Assembly (NCBI RefSeq): GCF_000801105.2
Contig: NC_079516.1
Coordinates: 9,052,001-9,116,000, forward strand
DNA from: Raphanus sativus
Lineage: Eukaryota > Streptophyta > Magnoliopsida > Brassicales > Brassicaceae
DNA: 64,000 nt
Direction of reading: 5' to 3'
The position numbers and the translations under genes were made by a program. A model generated the notes under the pieces. The model was not told the origin of the DNA. It saw only the letters and a program-made list of their open reading frames with translations, and did not search any database. Below, in pieces: positions 10,478 to 22,039 of this stretch. Every line of letters begins with the position of its first letter. Positions within the stretch are counted from its first letter, which is position 1.

Positions 10478-13312
10478 TCATTCAGAACCTCCAGGAGAAG
10501 CTGACCGCAATCTTTCATGTCGTTTTGATCTTTTCTCTCTTGAACTGTCCCTCTTCTCTCTCGACCTCGAGTGTCCCTTACGTCTTGATGATGATTTCTT
10601 TTCATCAAAGTATCCAGGGGATGACCTTCTCTCTCTCCCATGCCTACCCTCAGACGACACTGACCTCGACCTTCTTCCACTACGACGCTTGGACTTTTTC
10701 TCCCTGCTCTGAGTCTCCTTGGTATGACTACGTTTACTACCGTCAACTGATCTCGACCTCGACCTCCTTCTACGAGATCCTGTGTCTTTATCTTCTTCCA
10801 GCTCATTTCTCCTAGAAGACCTGTGTTCAGTTTCCAATGATCTAGACCTAGACCTAGACCTTCCCCTCCTCTCCTCCTTCATGCCTTCAGCAACATCAAT
10901 ATCCTCATGAGAGCCATTGTTGACTTCCAATGATTTAGCCCTAGACCTCCCCCTCTGTTTCCGTTCAGTATCATCAGAACTTCGGGATGTGTCTCTGGTT
11001 CTTTTCCCACCGTCACGAGATCTTGACCTTGACCTAGCCTTATCCTTCTTATCTGCCGAATCTTCCACTGATCTAGATCTTGAACGTGTTCTACGTTTGG
11101 TTTTGGTATCGTCATCATCTCTTGGGGTTGACTTAGTTTCCTTATGTCGCCTTGGTGATCGTGAACCAGCACGAGATGATTTCTTATCCCCACGAGATGA
11201 GCTATCTCGTCCATGTCTTGACAGCTCTGAATCAACCAGCTTTGATTTTCTCTTTTGGGGGCTTACACTTCTACTTCTCCTTGAACTAGATGAATGGTGT
11301 TCATCTGATCTACCGTATCTCCTACTTTCAGAAACATCCCTAGAATCTCTATATGACCGCCTTCTCCCCTCATAAGTTGATCGCCGGTGATATCTCAACG
11401 GTGATCTTGATCTATGACTTCGTGGGCGACGAAATGGTGGTGAGTAAGACCGAGATCTCCGCCTTCGCCTGTAACTAATTGGTGATTTTGACTTCGATCT
11501 AGACCTGGCAGGAGATTTAGATGGTGACCTGCACAAGAGTAATGACTATCAGTTCAGTTCTCAAAAGATATGACAACGTTATCAAAGGGAGAAAAGAGCA
11601 AGCCCACCTAGGTTTCTGGTCAGCTTCTTTTTCGTCATTCCCAACTCCATTAGGGTTCAGTTTCCTGCTTATCTCTGCGGCTCTAGCTGCTGCAAGCTCG
11701 GTGGCAGACTTCATAGTGGCAGCCTTATTCGCCGCCTGCTGAGTAGCCATGGCTTGTTGCATCAGTATAGCCTGCTGGAACTGCATCTGCTGCATCGCCA
11801 CGGCCTGTTGCATCATCATTGGTACGGAGGATGAAGAAGAGTTATCCAAAGATGGTTTCTGAGGAAGAGATTTTGCAATCTCAACATTCAAAGCCCTACC
11901 GCAAACTTCCATATTGTTCAATGCCAACGCAGCGGTTGCTTCTTCCGGCTTTGAGTACTCTATATAAGCAACGTGCTTTGAATCAGTTATAGTACAGTCA
12001 ACTACTGTGCCACAGAAGCTAAATAGCTGCTTAAGCTGCTCAGTGGTAAGCAGTGGACTCAGGTTGCCAACTTGGACATATTTCTTCAATTCTTCCCCCT
12101 TTACTTCTTTTCTCGGGGAACCTAAATCAGAAAACTCGTTAATATCACAACGGGAAGCAAACAAAAATCATATATATATGTTCCAATAATTAAAGGAGAC
12201 AATACCTAAAGAGGCTTTGTTTAAAGCTTGAGCTTGCATCTGAGAAGCATGAGCTTGAAGGGTTTGTGCGGCGACAATAGCCTGAGCAGCAGCCATCGCT
12301 GCAGCGGAAGGTGTCATAGGAACCTGGCTTAGATTACTCATGCTGGTTGTGGCAGCTATAGCAGTCATGAGCAAACTCTGCGGAGGATGACTCAACTTGC
12401 ACATCGTGTTAGCACATCTACCATAAAGATACTCCCGGCACACTTCCCCAAGCGAAGCTCCAACCCCAGGCAAAATAGCACCACCTGAAGGACCAGGAGA
12501 AATCCCTGGAACCGTCCCCAAGAGCCCCGGGAAAGCACCCGAAACCGAACCAGTGTAGTTCGGCATGTTCGGCATTGTTTGGTTTGTAAGGCTTGAGTAT
12601 GAAGCTGGAGCAGAGCCAATGATTCCAGCAGAAGCAGAAGAAGAATAAGTTCCTGTTATTACAGACATAAAAAGACAGCCTTTAGCATCCACACGAGAAA
12701 CAACACTAAAAAAAAAAAACCTTTTTTACCTTGGCTGAAGAAGACAGGGAAAGGACTACCCATAATAGCATCACCATTGCAGTCAACGCTGACCATATAG
12801 TTACCTCTCTTGGGGACAACGTAGGTAACAGCATAACTCCCGTCTCCAACATCTTTAACCACACCTTCTTGCTCTTCACCACCAACACCAACACCAGGCG
12901 TCACTTTAACCCTAATCAAAGCCCCACCGTTGGGAACTTTCCTCCCATCAGAGTCCTTTGTAACAACCACAAAGGTAGACGGCACACAAGCAGTTCCTCC
13001 ACCGATCCCAGCTCCGGAAGCCGTGGACTTACTCGGATCCAATGGACCAATCGGTTTCCTCGACAAGTAATCGAATTCATCTTCCGAATCCGAAGAATCG
13101 CTGTCGGATTCCTCCTCCGGTTGTGCTGGTTCCGGTACTACCGTGGACGACGGAGAAGGTTCGATTAACAACGGCGTGGGTTGTTGATCGGCGGCGGCTT
13201 TGAATGTGGCGTCGAAAGCGGCTTTGGCGGCGGCGTCTTTCTCCCCGTCGTCCTTGATTTTGGCGTCTTCTGCGTGTTTCACCCAGAAGGGCTTACCAGC
13301 GTTGGAAGCCAT
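10478..13312 (-). CDS. IRR: IRR-type RNA-binding protein (filamin-like, CCCH, RRM, RS)
   Basis: Four exons on the minus strand (13312-12730, 12652-12206, 12121-11608, 11528-10478) join in frame to 864 residues. In order: an acidic N-terminus; a filamin-like Ig repeat at about 107-194 ending [11 protein letters not shown]; a CCCH zinc finger (C266, C274, C279, H283); an RRM at about 357-428 (YVQVGNL and VAYIEY as RNP-like strands); a Met/Gln-rich segment; and a C-terminal half of Arg-Ser and Arg-Asp repeats. This is a nuclear SR-like splicing factor. Arabidopsis At3g23900 (IRR) tunes splicing of defence transcripts such as CPK28, from published work. I recall the Arabidopsis protein as about 120 residues longer, so the RS tail may be shorter here or an exon missed. 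The start at 13312 gives the conserved [10 protein letters not shown]. Confidence 0.88.
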
Positions 13313-15078
13313 CCGCAAACACAAATCTCAGATTAGCACCGGCGCGGAGATGAATCTCTGATTCGAGAAAATGGCAATTGAGGGTACGGTTACGGAAACC
13401 AAAGCTGGGAAGAGGAAGGTGATGGGTAGAATGGTGAGATCGAAGGTAGATCCCGTGGTTTCTAGGGTTTCTACCAGATCGAGGAAAAGTTACAGAAGAC
13501 GGAAAAAAAAAAGAAAGTGGAAAGAGTCGAATATTTTATGAGCCGCAAGTGGATGATAAACCCTCTCGGTCTGGGAGAGGTTTTACTTTTTGTTATTTTG
13601 GGTTTATTTGTCAAAAAACTAAAAAAAAAAGTTAAATTTATAGAGAGAGAGTAGACAAAGGTCGGTTTTGGACTTATTATTCGGAATCCGTATTCGATCT
13701 AAGATCCGCTCTAAAAATAGGATATCCAAAACGCTCGAATCTGGATTTGGATAATAAAATCTCAGATCCGTCAAAATCGAATATGGATCCTAATATCTTA
13801 CTTTCTAATATATTGAGATCTGTATTTTTAGAATATATTAAATTTTTAATTTTATCAGTAATTATATTTGATATATTAATTGTTATACATAAAATTAGTT
13901 TTATATTACCATATATATATATTTCTTGTATAAATATTTAATTTATATATTATTTTTAAAATTCAAGTATTTTAGAAAAAATATATATTTTATTATTTTT
14001 ATGAATCTAAATCCAAATTTGGATCCAGATACTCGCGGATAGAATAATATTTAAATATATATCTGTAATCTGGATATCCAAAAGCCATGAGTCAGAATCT
14101 TGATACAAAATCCATGGATTCGACGAATATGAATCTGGATATTTTAAATTTCTCGGATATCCGAAAACGTTCCATTCTATATAGAAAAATATGAAGTAGA
14201 CGAGAGAGGGGTTTTACATAGCTAATGAATTTGTGTTTTCTAGATAGTTAATAAGTATGTGAGGCATACATATAAGTGAGCGCATTCAACTACCGAATGT
14301 GCTCATATTTGTTTGAAAAAAACTGAAAGTTTTGCTGGAAGAAGTCTTTAAAGAAAACAACTGCAAAGCAAAGAGAAGGACACCGGAAATAAAAAGGAAT
14401 CAGATATTAGGTTAGATGTAAAATGGTTTATTTCTTCTTCCTTTTTGTGAAGATTAAATTGTTATTAGCCATGGATATTTAGTTCTCGAATTCGTTTTGG
14501 TTCGCTTTGAGCAACAAAGTTGAGAACCGACTTATATCTGAAATAATTTTGGATTCTATTCAATTCTGATTTTCGGTTAATTCGGATTACAAAAGTAAAA
14601 ACAATACTGATTTTTTTAGGTTTAAATATTAGTTTTTTGGGTTAAGATAAAAATTCAGATAATTTAGATAATTTTAAATATTTTTAGATAGAAATATTCT
14701 AGTAATTTGATTTTTTATTGCCATTTTGATTTTTAAATAGTATTTTTAAATTATTGGATCACTTTAAAACTAAATATACTGTAGTTCGTTTTGTAAATAT
14801 ATAGACTAACCAGAGTTTCTCTCTCCAAGGAACCATTTTGTCAGAAAGAAAATCCAAAAGATTTGAAATAAAAAAAAACTTTATGACAAAAACAAAATCG
14901 GTGATTTATATATTTTTTATCATCCAATATATAAGGAGATATACATGACTACTCAGCAGGATAATATCTGAAACAAAAGAAAATAGATAAACAGCATCAC
15001 TATAAAGAGTAGTCGATCGCGTGCGCAACAAGGAAGAAATAAGATTCAAAAAGAAAGCTTGAAGGCGACTGAGAAAGG
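13313..15078. other. Divergent intergenic region between IRR and mini-SIN3 A
   Basis: The first 200 bases should be the IRR promoter and leader. From about 13660 to 14190 lies a degenerate AT-rich repeat with recurring GGATATCC and GGATCC motifs (near 13722, 14074 and 14157), a type often seen in Brassica TE-derived spacers. A SIN3-like 3' relic sits at 14332-14387. The last 150 bases include a TATA-like CAATATATAAGG near 14926-14937. Confidence 0.5.
14332..14387 (+). pseudogene. Relic of the 3' end of a SIN3-like gene
   Basis: About 55 bases from TTGCTGGAAGAAGTC to AGAGAAGGACA resemble the 3' coding end of both SIN3-like genes in this window (the stretch encoding WKxVFxENTAKQR), with small indels that break the frame. 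It lies on the same strand as, and about 690 bases upstream of, the intact gene at 15079. A former tandem neighbour now reduced to its last exon end is the simplest explanation. Confidence 0.55.
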
Positions 15079-16293
15079 ATGGTGAAGAAGAGTGCGCTTG
15101 AGTTATGGAGTATCTTCAAACAGAGACTAAGTCCGGCTGATTTCAAGGCGCTCACCTCCTTGTTGATAGATTCTAATCGCAAGAGAATAGGCAAGACCCA
15201 ACTCATAGCATCTGCTCTGGTTTTGTTCAAGAACGACGAGTTTCTTCACCGATGCTTCACAGATTTTCTAAACGGTAATAACTCTCAAGAAGAAGAAGAG
15301 GAAGAAGAAGATAAAGATGCAGCGCTGAGTGAGGTTGAGGTTGAGTCGCTCAAAAGCTTCTGTAAGAAGATCAGTGAGGAACTGGTGGGTCCTTCCGAGT
15401 TGCTGAAGTTAGTCTCCTCCATTAAAGACCTTGGTGATAAAAAAATCAGGCTCAGCCAGTTCTGTAAATCTCTTCCGCCTCTGTTCAAGAACAATGCTCA
15501 AGGAGATGATCATGGAAAGACACAACAAAGGGTTGAAGATACGGGTCTTGAACTTGAAGAAGGTGAAATACGAGAAGATGGTCTTCTTCGTGATCCATAC
15601 GTTGAACAAGATCGTCTTGGTATTAGGGCTAAAGAAGATCCAAAGATTGGAGCCGATGCTGAGATTAGGGTTTCTGAGGGGAGAGAGTTGGTGAAAGATG
15701 TTACGCATGGTTTAGACAAGATGGATTTGGAAGGGAAGAAGAGAAGGATATTGCAACCGGAACCGACTGATGAGAGGTCTCTGAAGAAACCAAGAACGTC
15801 GAGGCGGTTATTAGAACGAGTGACACCGAGCTATATGCTTATCCCTGATGAAGAGCAGTGTCCTGACTCAGACGACAATGTACTGAACAACAAGTACTCT
15901 CTGATGCAGTTTAATGGTTCTTCGAGACGTAAGAAACTGAGCAGATACGAAGAAGCAATGGCGAGATGCGAAGAGGACATGTTTGAGTCTGATATGTTGA
16001 TGGAAACTCTGAAAAGTGCAGTGGAGAGCGCTGAGAAAGTTATAAGGGAGAAGATGAGCGTGGAAGATCTTGGAGTAAAGTTCTACAGATGCATCGAAAG
16101 GCTGTACCGTGGAGATATGTTTGAAGTTGTAAGAGAAGACCACAAGAAGGTTTTACCTGTGATCTTAAGCAGGCTGAAGCAGAAGCTTGATGAGTTCACA
16201 GTTGCTCGGGAGATATGGATCCCTATGTGGAAGCGAGTCTTTGAAGAAAACACTGCAAAGCAAAGACAAAGAGAATCTACTGCACAAAAGTGA
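15079..16293 (+). CDS. Mini-SIN3-like protein A (PAH-like plus HDAC-interaction region)
   Basis: A single-exon ORF of 404 residues. Residues about 7-66 have the spacing of a paired amphipathic helix (FKQRLSP, then RIGKTQLI, then ALVLFKNDEFL and FTDFLNG); about 86-155 look like a second, weaker one. After a charged linker with a run of Glu, residues 247-394 match the SIN3 histone-deacetylase-interaction region: TPSYMLIP, YEEAMARCEEDMFESDMLME, and the RCIERLY and LPVILSRLKQK stretches. Full SIN3/SNL proteins exceed 1,200 residues; the third and fourth PAH domains and the C-terminal region are absent. It could recruit HDA19-type deacetylases, or compete for them, in the nucleus; that is inference. 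A diverged paralogue is at 36602-37639. No frame lesion is seen, so it is probably functional. Confidence 0.8.
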   Translation: MVKKSALELWSIFKQRLSPADFKALTSLLIDSNRKRIGKTQLIASALVLFKNDEFLHRCFTDFLNGNNSQEEEEEEEDKDAALSEVEVESLKSFCKKISEELVGPSELLKLVSSIKDLGDKKIRLSQFCKSLPPLFKNNAQGDDHGKTQQRVEDTGLELEEGEIREDGLLRDPYVEQDRLGIRAKEDPKIGADAEIRVSEGRELVKDVTHGLDKMDLEGKKRRILQPEPTDERSLKKPRTSRRLLERVTPSYMLIPDEEQCPDSDDNVLNNKYSLMQFNGSSRRKKLSRYEEAMARCEEDMFESDMLMETLKSAVESAEKVIREKMSVEDLGVKFYRCIERLYRGDMFEVVREDHKKVLPVILSRLKQKLDEFTVAREIWIPMWKRVFEENTAKQRQRESTAQK

Positions 16294-18484
16294 AAAAGAG
16301 CAAATTTTTGAATCACGGCGATAAAATGTAACTAAGTAGGTTTACTTTTGGTTTGATGTCCCCCACTTTTATGAAACTGTATATTTCAAGAAAGTTTTGT
16401 GAATACAGGAAAGGCAGATCTTTAACACAAGGACAAAGTGTTCAAGCAGATCAACCCAAATCTATATCTGTATTATACCGTTATTATAAGGTACCAAAAT
16501 ACTCATTAGTTGTTGATATTTTAATTAAGGTACCAACAAGAAGACACCTTTGAAGTAGAATCAACATTGAACAGCAAATCAGTAGAAACTCCTGCAATTA
16601 TCTTTGCTGGAATTACAAGACAAGGGCACATAATTACATCAAGTAATGTATGGAACAACTGTCTGCGAGGTTAGAATGTACATTATAAGATACATAAAGT
16701 TAAGATTGGAACGCAAGAAAATTGTTCAAACAAAACTAAAGATCATACCTACATACATCCTCATGGCAAGCTTTTTAGTTTAACGATGTCAGCCAAAACC
16801 TTTTATTTAAAGCAAACTTACCCGTCTATTCTATCGCTAAGCAAGGATATACATGGTTCATCAAAAGCTCACTCCTTGAAATTGCTTAAATATTTTTGTT
16901 TTGGTCCTTTCACCAGCCATTTCAAGTTGAATAAGATGATTTAAAGCCTTTTAATTTGGACAAATATTAAACAATTGTGTCGAAGTCAATACTGTTGCGA
17001 CCCTGGCCACTATCTTTTCGAAGTAGTTTTTGTTCTTTCGACTTGCACTTTATCCTCATACTAAATTTTGATCCGCGCTTTGGAAGCGCTGATTATTTTA
17101 GGATGAAATTTTTTACTAATAATTTAACAAATATTTTGGTAAATTTTAAAGAGTGTGTATTTAAAATATTTTTGCATTTAAATCAGTATTTTTAAATTCA
17201 ACCCGATTGTGATTATACCGGTTAATCCGGAGGTCTGACAATTCAATTTAGGTTTTTAAAATATTCATATTAAAAAAATTCACTAAAACCCGAGACTAAC
17301 CGATTGAACTGATGGATGACCGATATGTAATCTAATTGGATTTAAATTGTAATAGTTTCATAATTTGTATTCTTATAATCCAAATTTTAAAGTTCATTAT
17401 TTTGCAATTTATGAAATTATGACATTTCTACAAAATTTTAAAGAGAAAATGATAGATATAAAATAACTAAGATTAATTATTGTATTGTTTGGAAACATTG
17501 ATAGTAATATAAAAAATATATTGTTTGGAAACATTGATAGTAATATAAAGAAATAAGTATATTGTTTAGAAACATAGATAGTAGTATAAAAAAAAGAACA
17601 TTAGTGATTTAATGTAGGTTTAACTATAAAGTATAAAAGTGTATTTAATTTAAAAACTTACAAAATATATGTTAGGTCCAACAGAATGTTTCTGTTTTAA
17701 TAAGATAGATGGTTAAGTTACCATACATCATATTATAAGATTCAAATAAAAACGAAAGTTACTAGAGAAAACACACAAAGCATAACGACGAACAAGTGAT
17801 GAGGAAATTCAGCTAAAACAACAAAGACACTGGAATATTCATTAGAATAAATAAAAAATCATAGAAATGACTCGGGTTTGACATAGTGGTTGACATTCGG
17901 ATGGGTAAATTCTCTAACCTGTTTACTGTGGTCGATTCTCCCCCTCTTCAACCAATAATTAACTTTTAGTAATTATTTATTGTTTTAAACATACAAAGCC
18001 ACGTAGGATTCTTTAAGTGACATGTAAGCAAGTTAATTTACAGTTCAAACTCTGTTATCAGTGACTAACGGAAAATCCTCATTTCGCCTCTATGAGCTTC
18101 AAGGCAAACTTCAAGCCATAACAAATGAAGATAAAGCTCATTTGCGACCAACTGTCCTCTATTGGTAGTCTTTTATCAGAGAGAATGAAGATCTTTTCTA
18201 CCTTCTAAAGTCTAGCTGAGGAGTACGAGCCTCTCATAACCAGTACTAAAGGTGTACGTTGTTGATCTTGTGGTTAACCCTACTCTTGAAGATCCTTTTC
18301 CTCTGTCTCGACAGTTATGATTCTCGCATTCGATGTACCTAAAGTGAATAAATCTATACTCGTGGTAGGGTGTATTCTTCTGATTCATATAACCTAAAAT
18401 TTAAGCAATGTTAACAACACAATAAATATTCAGATCTATTTATTGGTGGTATTTTGACATATTAACATGGCTTTTTGTTCTGAA
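16294..18484. other. Intergenic region after mini-SIN3 A
   Basis: No gene is supported. Three imperfect tandem copies of a 36-40-bp unit lie at 17483-17592. About 18060-18340 is less AT-rich and might be a decayed coding fragment (a plus-strand reading gives LYELQGKLQAITNEDKAHLR before a stop), but I could not assign it to a family. Confidence 0.45.
17483..17592. repeat. Three tandem copies of a 36-40-bp unit
   Basis: Units start at about 17483, 17519 and 17559. Each begins TATTGTTTGGAAACATTGAT or a close variant and ends in an A-rich stretch. The third copy has diverged more than the first two. Confidence 0.8.
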
Positions 18485-19426
18485 TAGATGCCCCACTCGA
18501 GATTGTCTCCTCCAATGGAATCTGCCGGTTGATCCTGCTTGCCTTCTCTGTAACGCTGCACCGGAGTCACAGAATCACCTATTTTTCAATTGTTCCTTTG
18601 TGTGGCAACTGTGGTCGGAGGTTTTCCGTTGATGCTCCATTCAGCCACTACAAGACTTATCTTACTCTGTTGGCAGGCAGTGATCTATGTTAAGTTAGAT
18701 GTGCTTCACACTTAAAACCAATTGGTGATAAGATGAGTGGCTTATCCACCTTATATATTACTAATAATCATTTCCAACTACCGATGTGGGACACTTTGTG
18801 TCTAATACGCCTCATCGAGATGATGGTTCTTTGAGCGTCAATCTCGGAATGTTCGGGTAAGGACCGTAGACCAACTTTGGGCCGAGTCGATGAAGATCGG
18901 GTTGGACTGCTTGGATCGGGCTCTGATACCATGTTAAGCTAGATGTGCTTCACACTTAAAACCAATTGGTGATAAGAGGAGTGGCCCATCCACCTTATAT
19001 ATTACTAAGAATCCCTTTCAACTACCGATGTGGGACACTTTGTGTCTAATAATCTATACTATGTGGCATGAAAGGAACATGCGTCTTCATCAACAGACTT
19101 TCCAATCTCCCGACCCTCTACTTCGACAACTTGATCGTCTAATTAAGGATCGGATCCTGAGTTACAGATCATCATCTCCTACTTCTTCATCGGGCTCATG
19201 CAAATGTGGCTAGCCACGGAGAACCCTCGGTGACTCTCTGACTGATCTTAACCACTGCGATAATTCCTAACCAATCTGGGCCACTGGAAAAACCTTTCTG
19301 ATCTACTATATGGGTTACTAAATTGTTGGTTTTTCACTATTTGGGTTTGACTATAGATTTTGGGCTTGTAAAACATTTTATTTCTTTTGCTATAATATGA
19401 ATGCCATTAGTCAAAAAAAAAAAAAA
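18485..19426 (+). mobile_element. 5'-truncated LINE fragment, interrupted by a TRIM
   Basis: The plus strand encodes the zinc-knuckle region found after the reverse transcriptase of plant L1-like LINEs: CLLC and HLFFNC motifs at about 18540-18600. It continues after the inserted TRIM (18688-19051) with LWHERN-like TMWHERNMRLHQQTF and a basic tail. The 3' end is marked by ATTAGTC plus a poly(A) run at 19413-19426. A stop near 18631 shows that it is dead. The reverse transcriptase is missing. Confidence 0.8.
18688..19051 (-). mobile_element. TRIM retrotransposon (LTRs, PBS, 5-bp TSD)
   Basis: Two 120-bp terminal direct repeats (18688-18807 and 18932-19051) differ at a handful of positions and flank only 124 bases of internal sequence. 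Next to the inner edge of the right repeat, the minus strand reads TGGTATCAGAGCCC (18931-18918), a primer-binding site complementary to initiator methionine tRNA. ATCTA occurs on both sides (18683-18687 and 19052-19056) as target duplication. With no coding capacity, it is a terminal-repeat retrotransposon in miniature, mobilised by another element. It resembles the Katydid/Br families known in Brassicaceae. Confidence 0.92.
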
Positions 19427-21795
19427 CTGTCGAACTCGGGTTGATGTAGGGATATGCCAATTTTCCAAATATTGTGTATCCTGTTACTCGTGGGGGTAAA
19501 TATTATTTATATTTTGATTACATGGAATACATGATTAGAAATTTAATAATGTGAAATTTCCAACACATATTCTTCATTATAAATTTATAATATTTCTAAA
19601 AAATATGAGGTTGCATACCTAGACATATATTTAATTTATATTACATATTTTAGTAGATAAAATAGTATTTATAAGAAAATGAATTTAAAATTAAAACTAA
19701 ACTAATACATTTTAAATATTGTAAAACTGAAATAAACTAATATTGTAAAACTGAAATAAACTAATTTCAACCAATCTTTTTAAATTTAATCCATACACTA
19801 AATCAGATTAGATTTTGGTTCTACAGTTTAAGCTTATTGAATCGATCGTAATTAAACGATAGAGAAAATTAATAAATAGATTTAATATATATACGAAAGA
19901 TACTGTTTGCATAGTATATATATAACAAGACAAAATATAAAAATATAAGAAAAATATAAATACATTTTCTTTATAAAAATAAAATTAAATGTGAAATTTA
20001 TTTTTGTTTTAAATTCATTTTTATTTGAGTAACTTCTTATAACAAAATAGAAATCATGACAAAAATTAAAATAAATAATAAATAAATAATGATTATTTTA
20101 AAGTTAATTTTGAAATTACATCAACTAATTCTAATTATTTATATCACAGTTCTCTTTTGGTGGCATAGCAATATGTTTTTTAAAAATTAAATAACTACAA
20201 ATAAAATAGTTTATTTAATGATGGAAAATATCTATTCTGTGTTATGCATGGTAAAAATAATTAAAAGTTCATTTCAATATTTCAAAATACTACATGGTTT
20301 CCTAAGTTTCCATATCAGATCAGCCAGTCTCAGATCATATGTGAATAGCGGTTTTTCGAGATTTTAAATTGATAAATAATTTTTATTATATCTAAACCTA
20401 TGTATACATACATAGATCACCAGATTCACCAGCGTAACCACATGTTCAAAAAATATTAAAATATTGAATTCATCTAATTTAAATAATTCAGTTAGAAATA
20501 ATGAACACCTTAAGTGATGGTTAAACAGTGAAATAAAATTACAATATATAAATAAAAAAAATAATAATAAAAAATTGTTAAATGGTGAAATAAAATTACA
20601 ATATATAAATCAAAACAAATAATGAACTAAAATATAACTATATAAATGTAAGTTTTCTATTTATGTGTTGGCAGAAATATAAATTATGCATATTGAAAGA
20701 TAAAAAAATATAAAACATGTATAATTTTTATGTGTACTTAATATATTTTGAATCATAAACTTCTAAAGTTTATACCCACCATATTAAGTTCTTATACAAA
20801 GCCTTAATTTATCTCTTCAAATTCTATCCCAAATTTATGGTTTCGATCCAAAATCTTAAAACTTGATTTTAAGGTATAAGGTTTAGTGATTAGTATAAAG
20901 ATAGAGTTTAAAGGAACATAAAAATATCTACTAAAAAGGTTTTTAAGTGTAAATAAGGAAATATAGGTTTTTATTGTTAATCCATGAGATGAAGATAACA
21001 CTTTGCTTATTCTTGACCCTTGTAAATAAGGAAATATATATTCTTGACCCTTGCAAAATCAAATCTATGGACAAAAATGCAAAATTGCAGTTAGAGATAT
21101 AAATATTAAAATTTAAAATTAAATGTCAAAAATCGTAGTATATATTTACAGATTGACTTCAAATATATGCCACAGAATTGACCTGTGTATATGCGGTGCT
21201 TCACAGGCTTAAAACTGACCTCAATCGATTCGTTTTGATTGTGAGACAGAGTTGTATTAGTTCAGTTTGTAACCATTAACATTCAACAAAGGAGCGATAA
21301 ATCATATAAGGATTAAGAATTGATAGGGCTCCCATGATTTATCTGAGTAAAAATCAGATCTTTAGAGGACAAAACACATTAGGGCTTCTTACACAACCAG
21401 ATTACCAGGTGAAAAATGATCTAAAAATATCGTTCAAGACAAAACACTTGCAAGACTGCATTATTAATATTCGGAACAGAGAGAGAGGTAGACAAGGTAG
21501 GAGTTGGGAGACACTTAGTATTAACTATAAAGTGAGTTTCTTCTGACATATGCGAATTTAATTAGATTTTCAGAAACTTCTGCCCAAGAAAAAATCGACT
21601 GTCTATACAAAACACAAATTCACACAATCAACTGAAGTATCAGCCTAATAATACTTGTATAATATTATAAGGTTCAACGTGAATCCAAATACCATCCATG
21701 CGATATATTTTCTCCATCTTACTTTTTATAAAAAATAATTGAACATTCGACTTTCCGGGGCAGGAAAAAAACATTCTATCTTTTTCCGACTAATA
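19427..21795. other. AT-rich intergenic region without recognised genes
   Basis: About 2.4 kb, extremely A/T rich, with short repeated phrases (for example GTGAAATAAAATTACAATAT near 20529 and again near 20585). Short ORFs near 20804-21001 and 21334-21546 lack domain signal and are probably chance. Confidence 0.5.
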
Positions 21796-22039
21796 ATAGG
21801 TGAACTATCTTTTTTTTTTTTGAAAAATGGTTAAATCCGGATCTATTAAAGACACATACTTAACCCCCAGGTGGAGGTACAGCCCATGGATAGACCTTCT
21901 TCTGGACATTCAAATGAGCCGAAAGCAATAACTCATATCTATGTGCCCGGTGGGGTTTGAACCCGGATTTGCCGTATTGGGTTTGTAATTCCCTCAAGCG
22001 TCACTAGGCCACCACCACCGGTTATAGGTGAACTATCTT
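21796..22039 (-). mobile_element. tRNA-derived SINE with 16-bp target duplications
   Basis: ATAGGTGAACTATCTT occurs at 21796-21811 and 22024-22039. Between them the minus strand starts with a tRNA-like head carrying an A box (GGCCTAGTGACGC) and a B box (GGGTTCAAACCCC, about 21953-21965), continues through a tRNA-unrelated body, and ends in poly(A) (the T run at 21812-21821). This is a complete tRNA-related SINE of about 212 bases, of the type common in Brassica. It is not a tRNA gene: the B box is followed by unrelated sequence and no cloverleaf forms. Confidence 0.9.

Noticed and set aside
10917..11375. Plus-strand ORF of 152 codons opposite the IRR last exon
   Set aside because: It is the antisense shadow of Arg-Ser codons and has a Leu/Ser/Asp-only composition.
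17483..17592. Short regular repeats considered as an array of biological interest
   Set aside because: Three imperfect tandem units without unique spacers; a simple minisatellite in plant DNA.
18060..18340. Possible Copia gag-like fragment
   Set aside because: A few phrases hint at coding origin, but stops are frequent and no motif is firm.
21950..22020. tRNA gene suggested by good A and B boxes
   Set aside because: There is no cloverleaf, and the flanking target duplications and poly(A) show that it is a SINE head.
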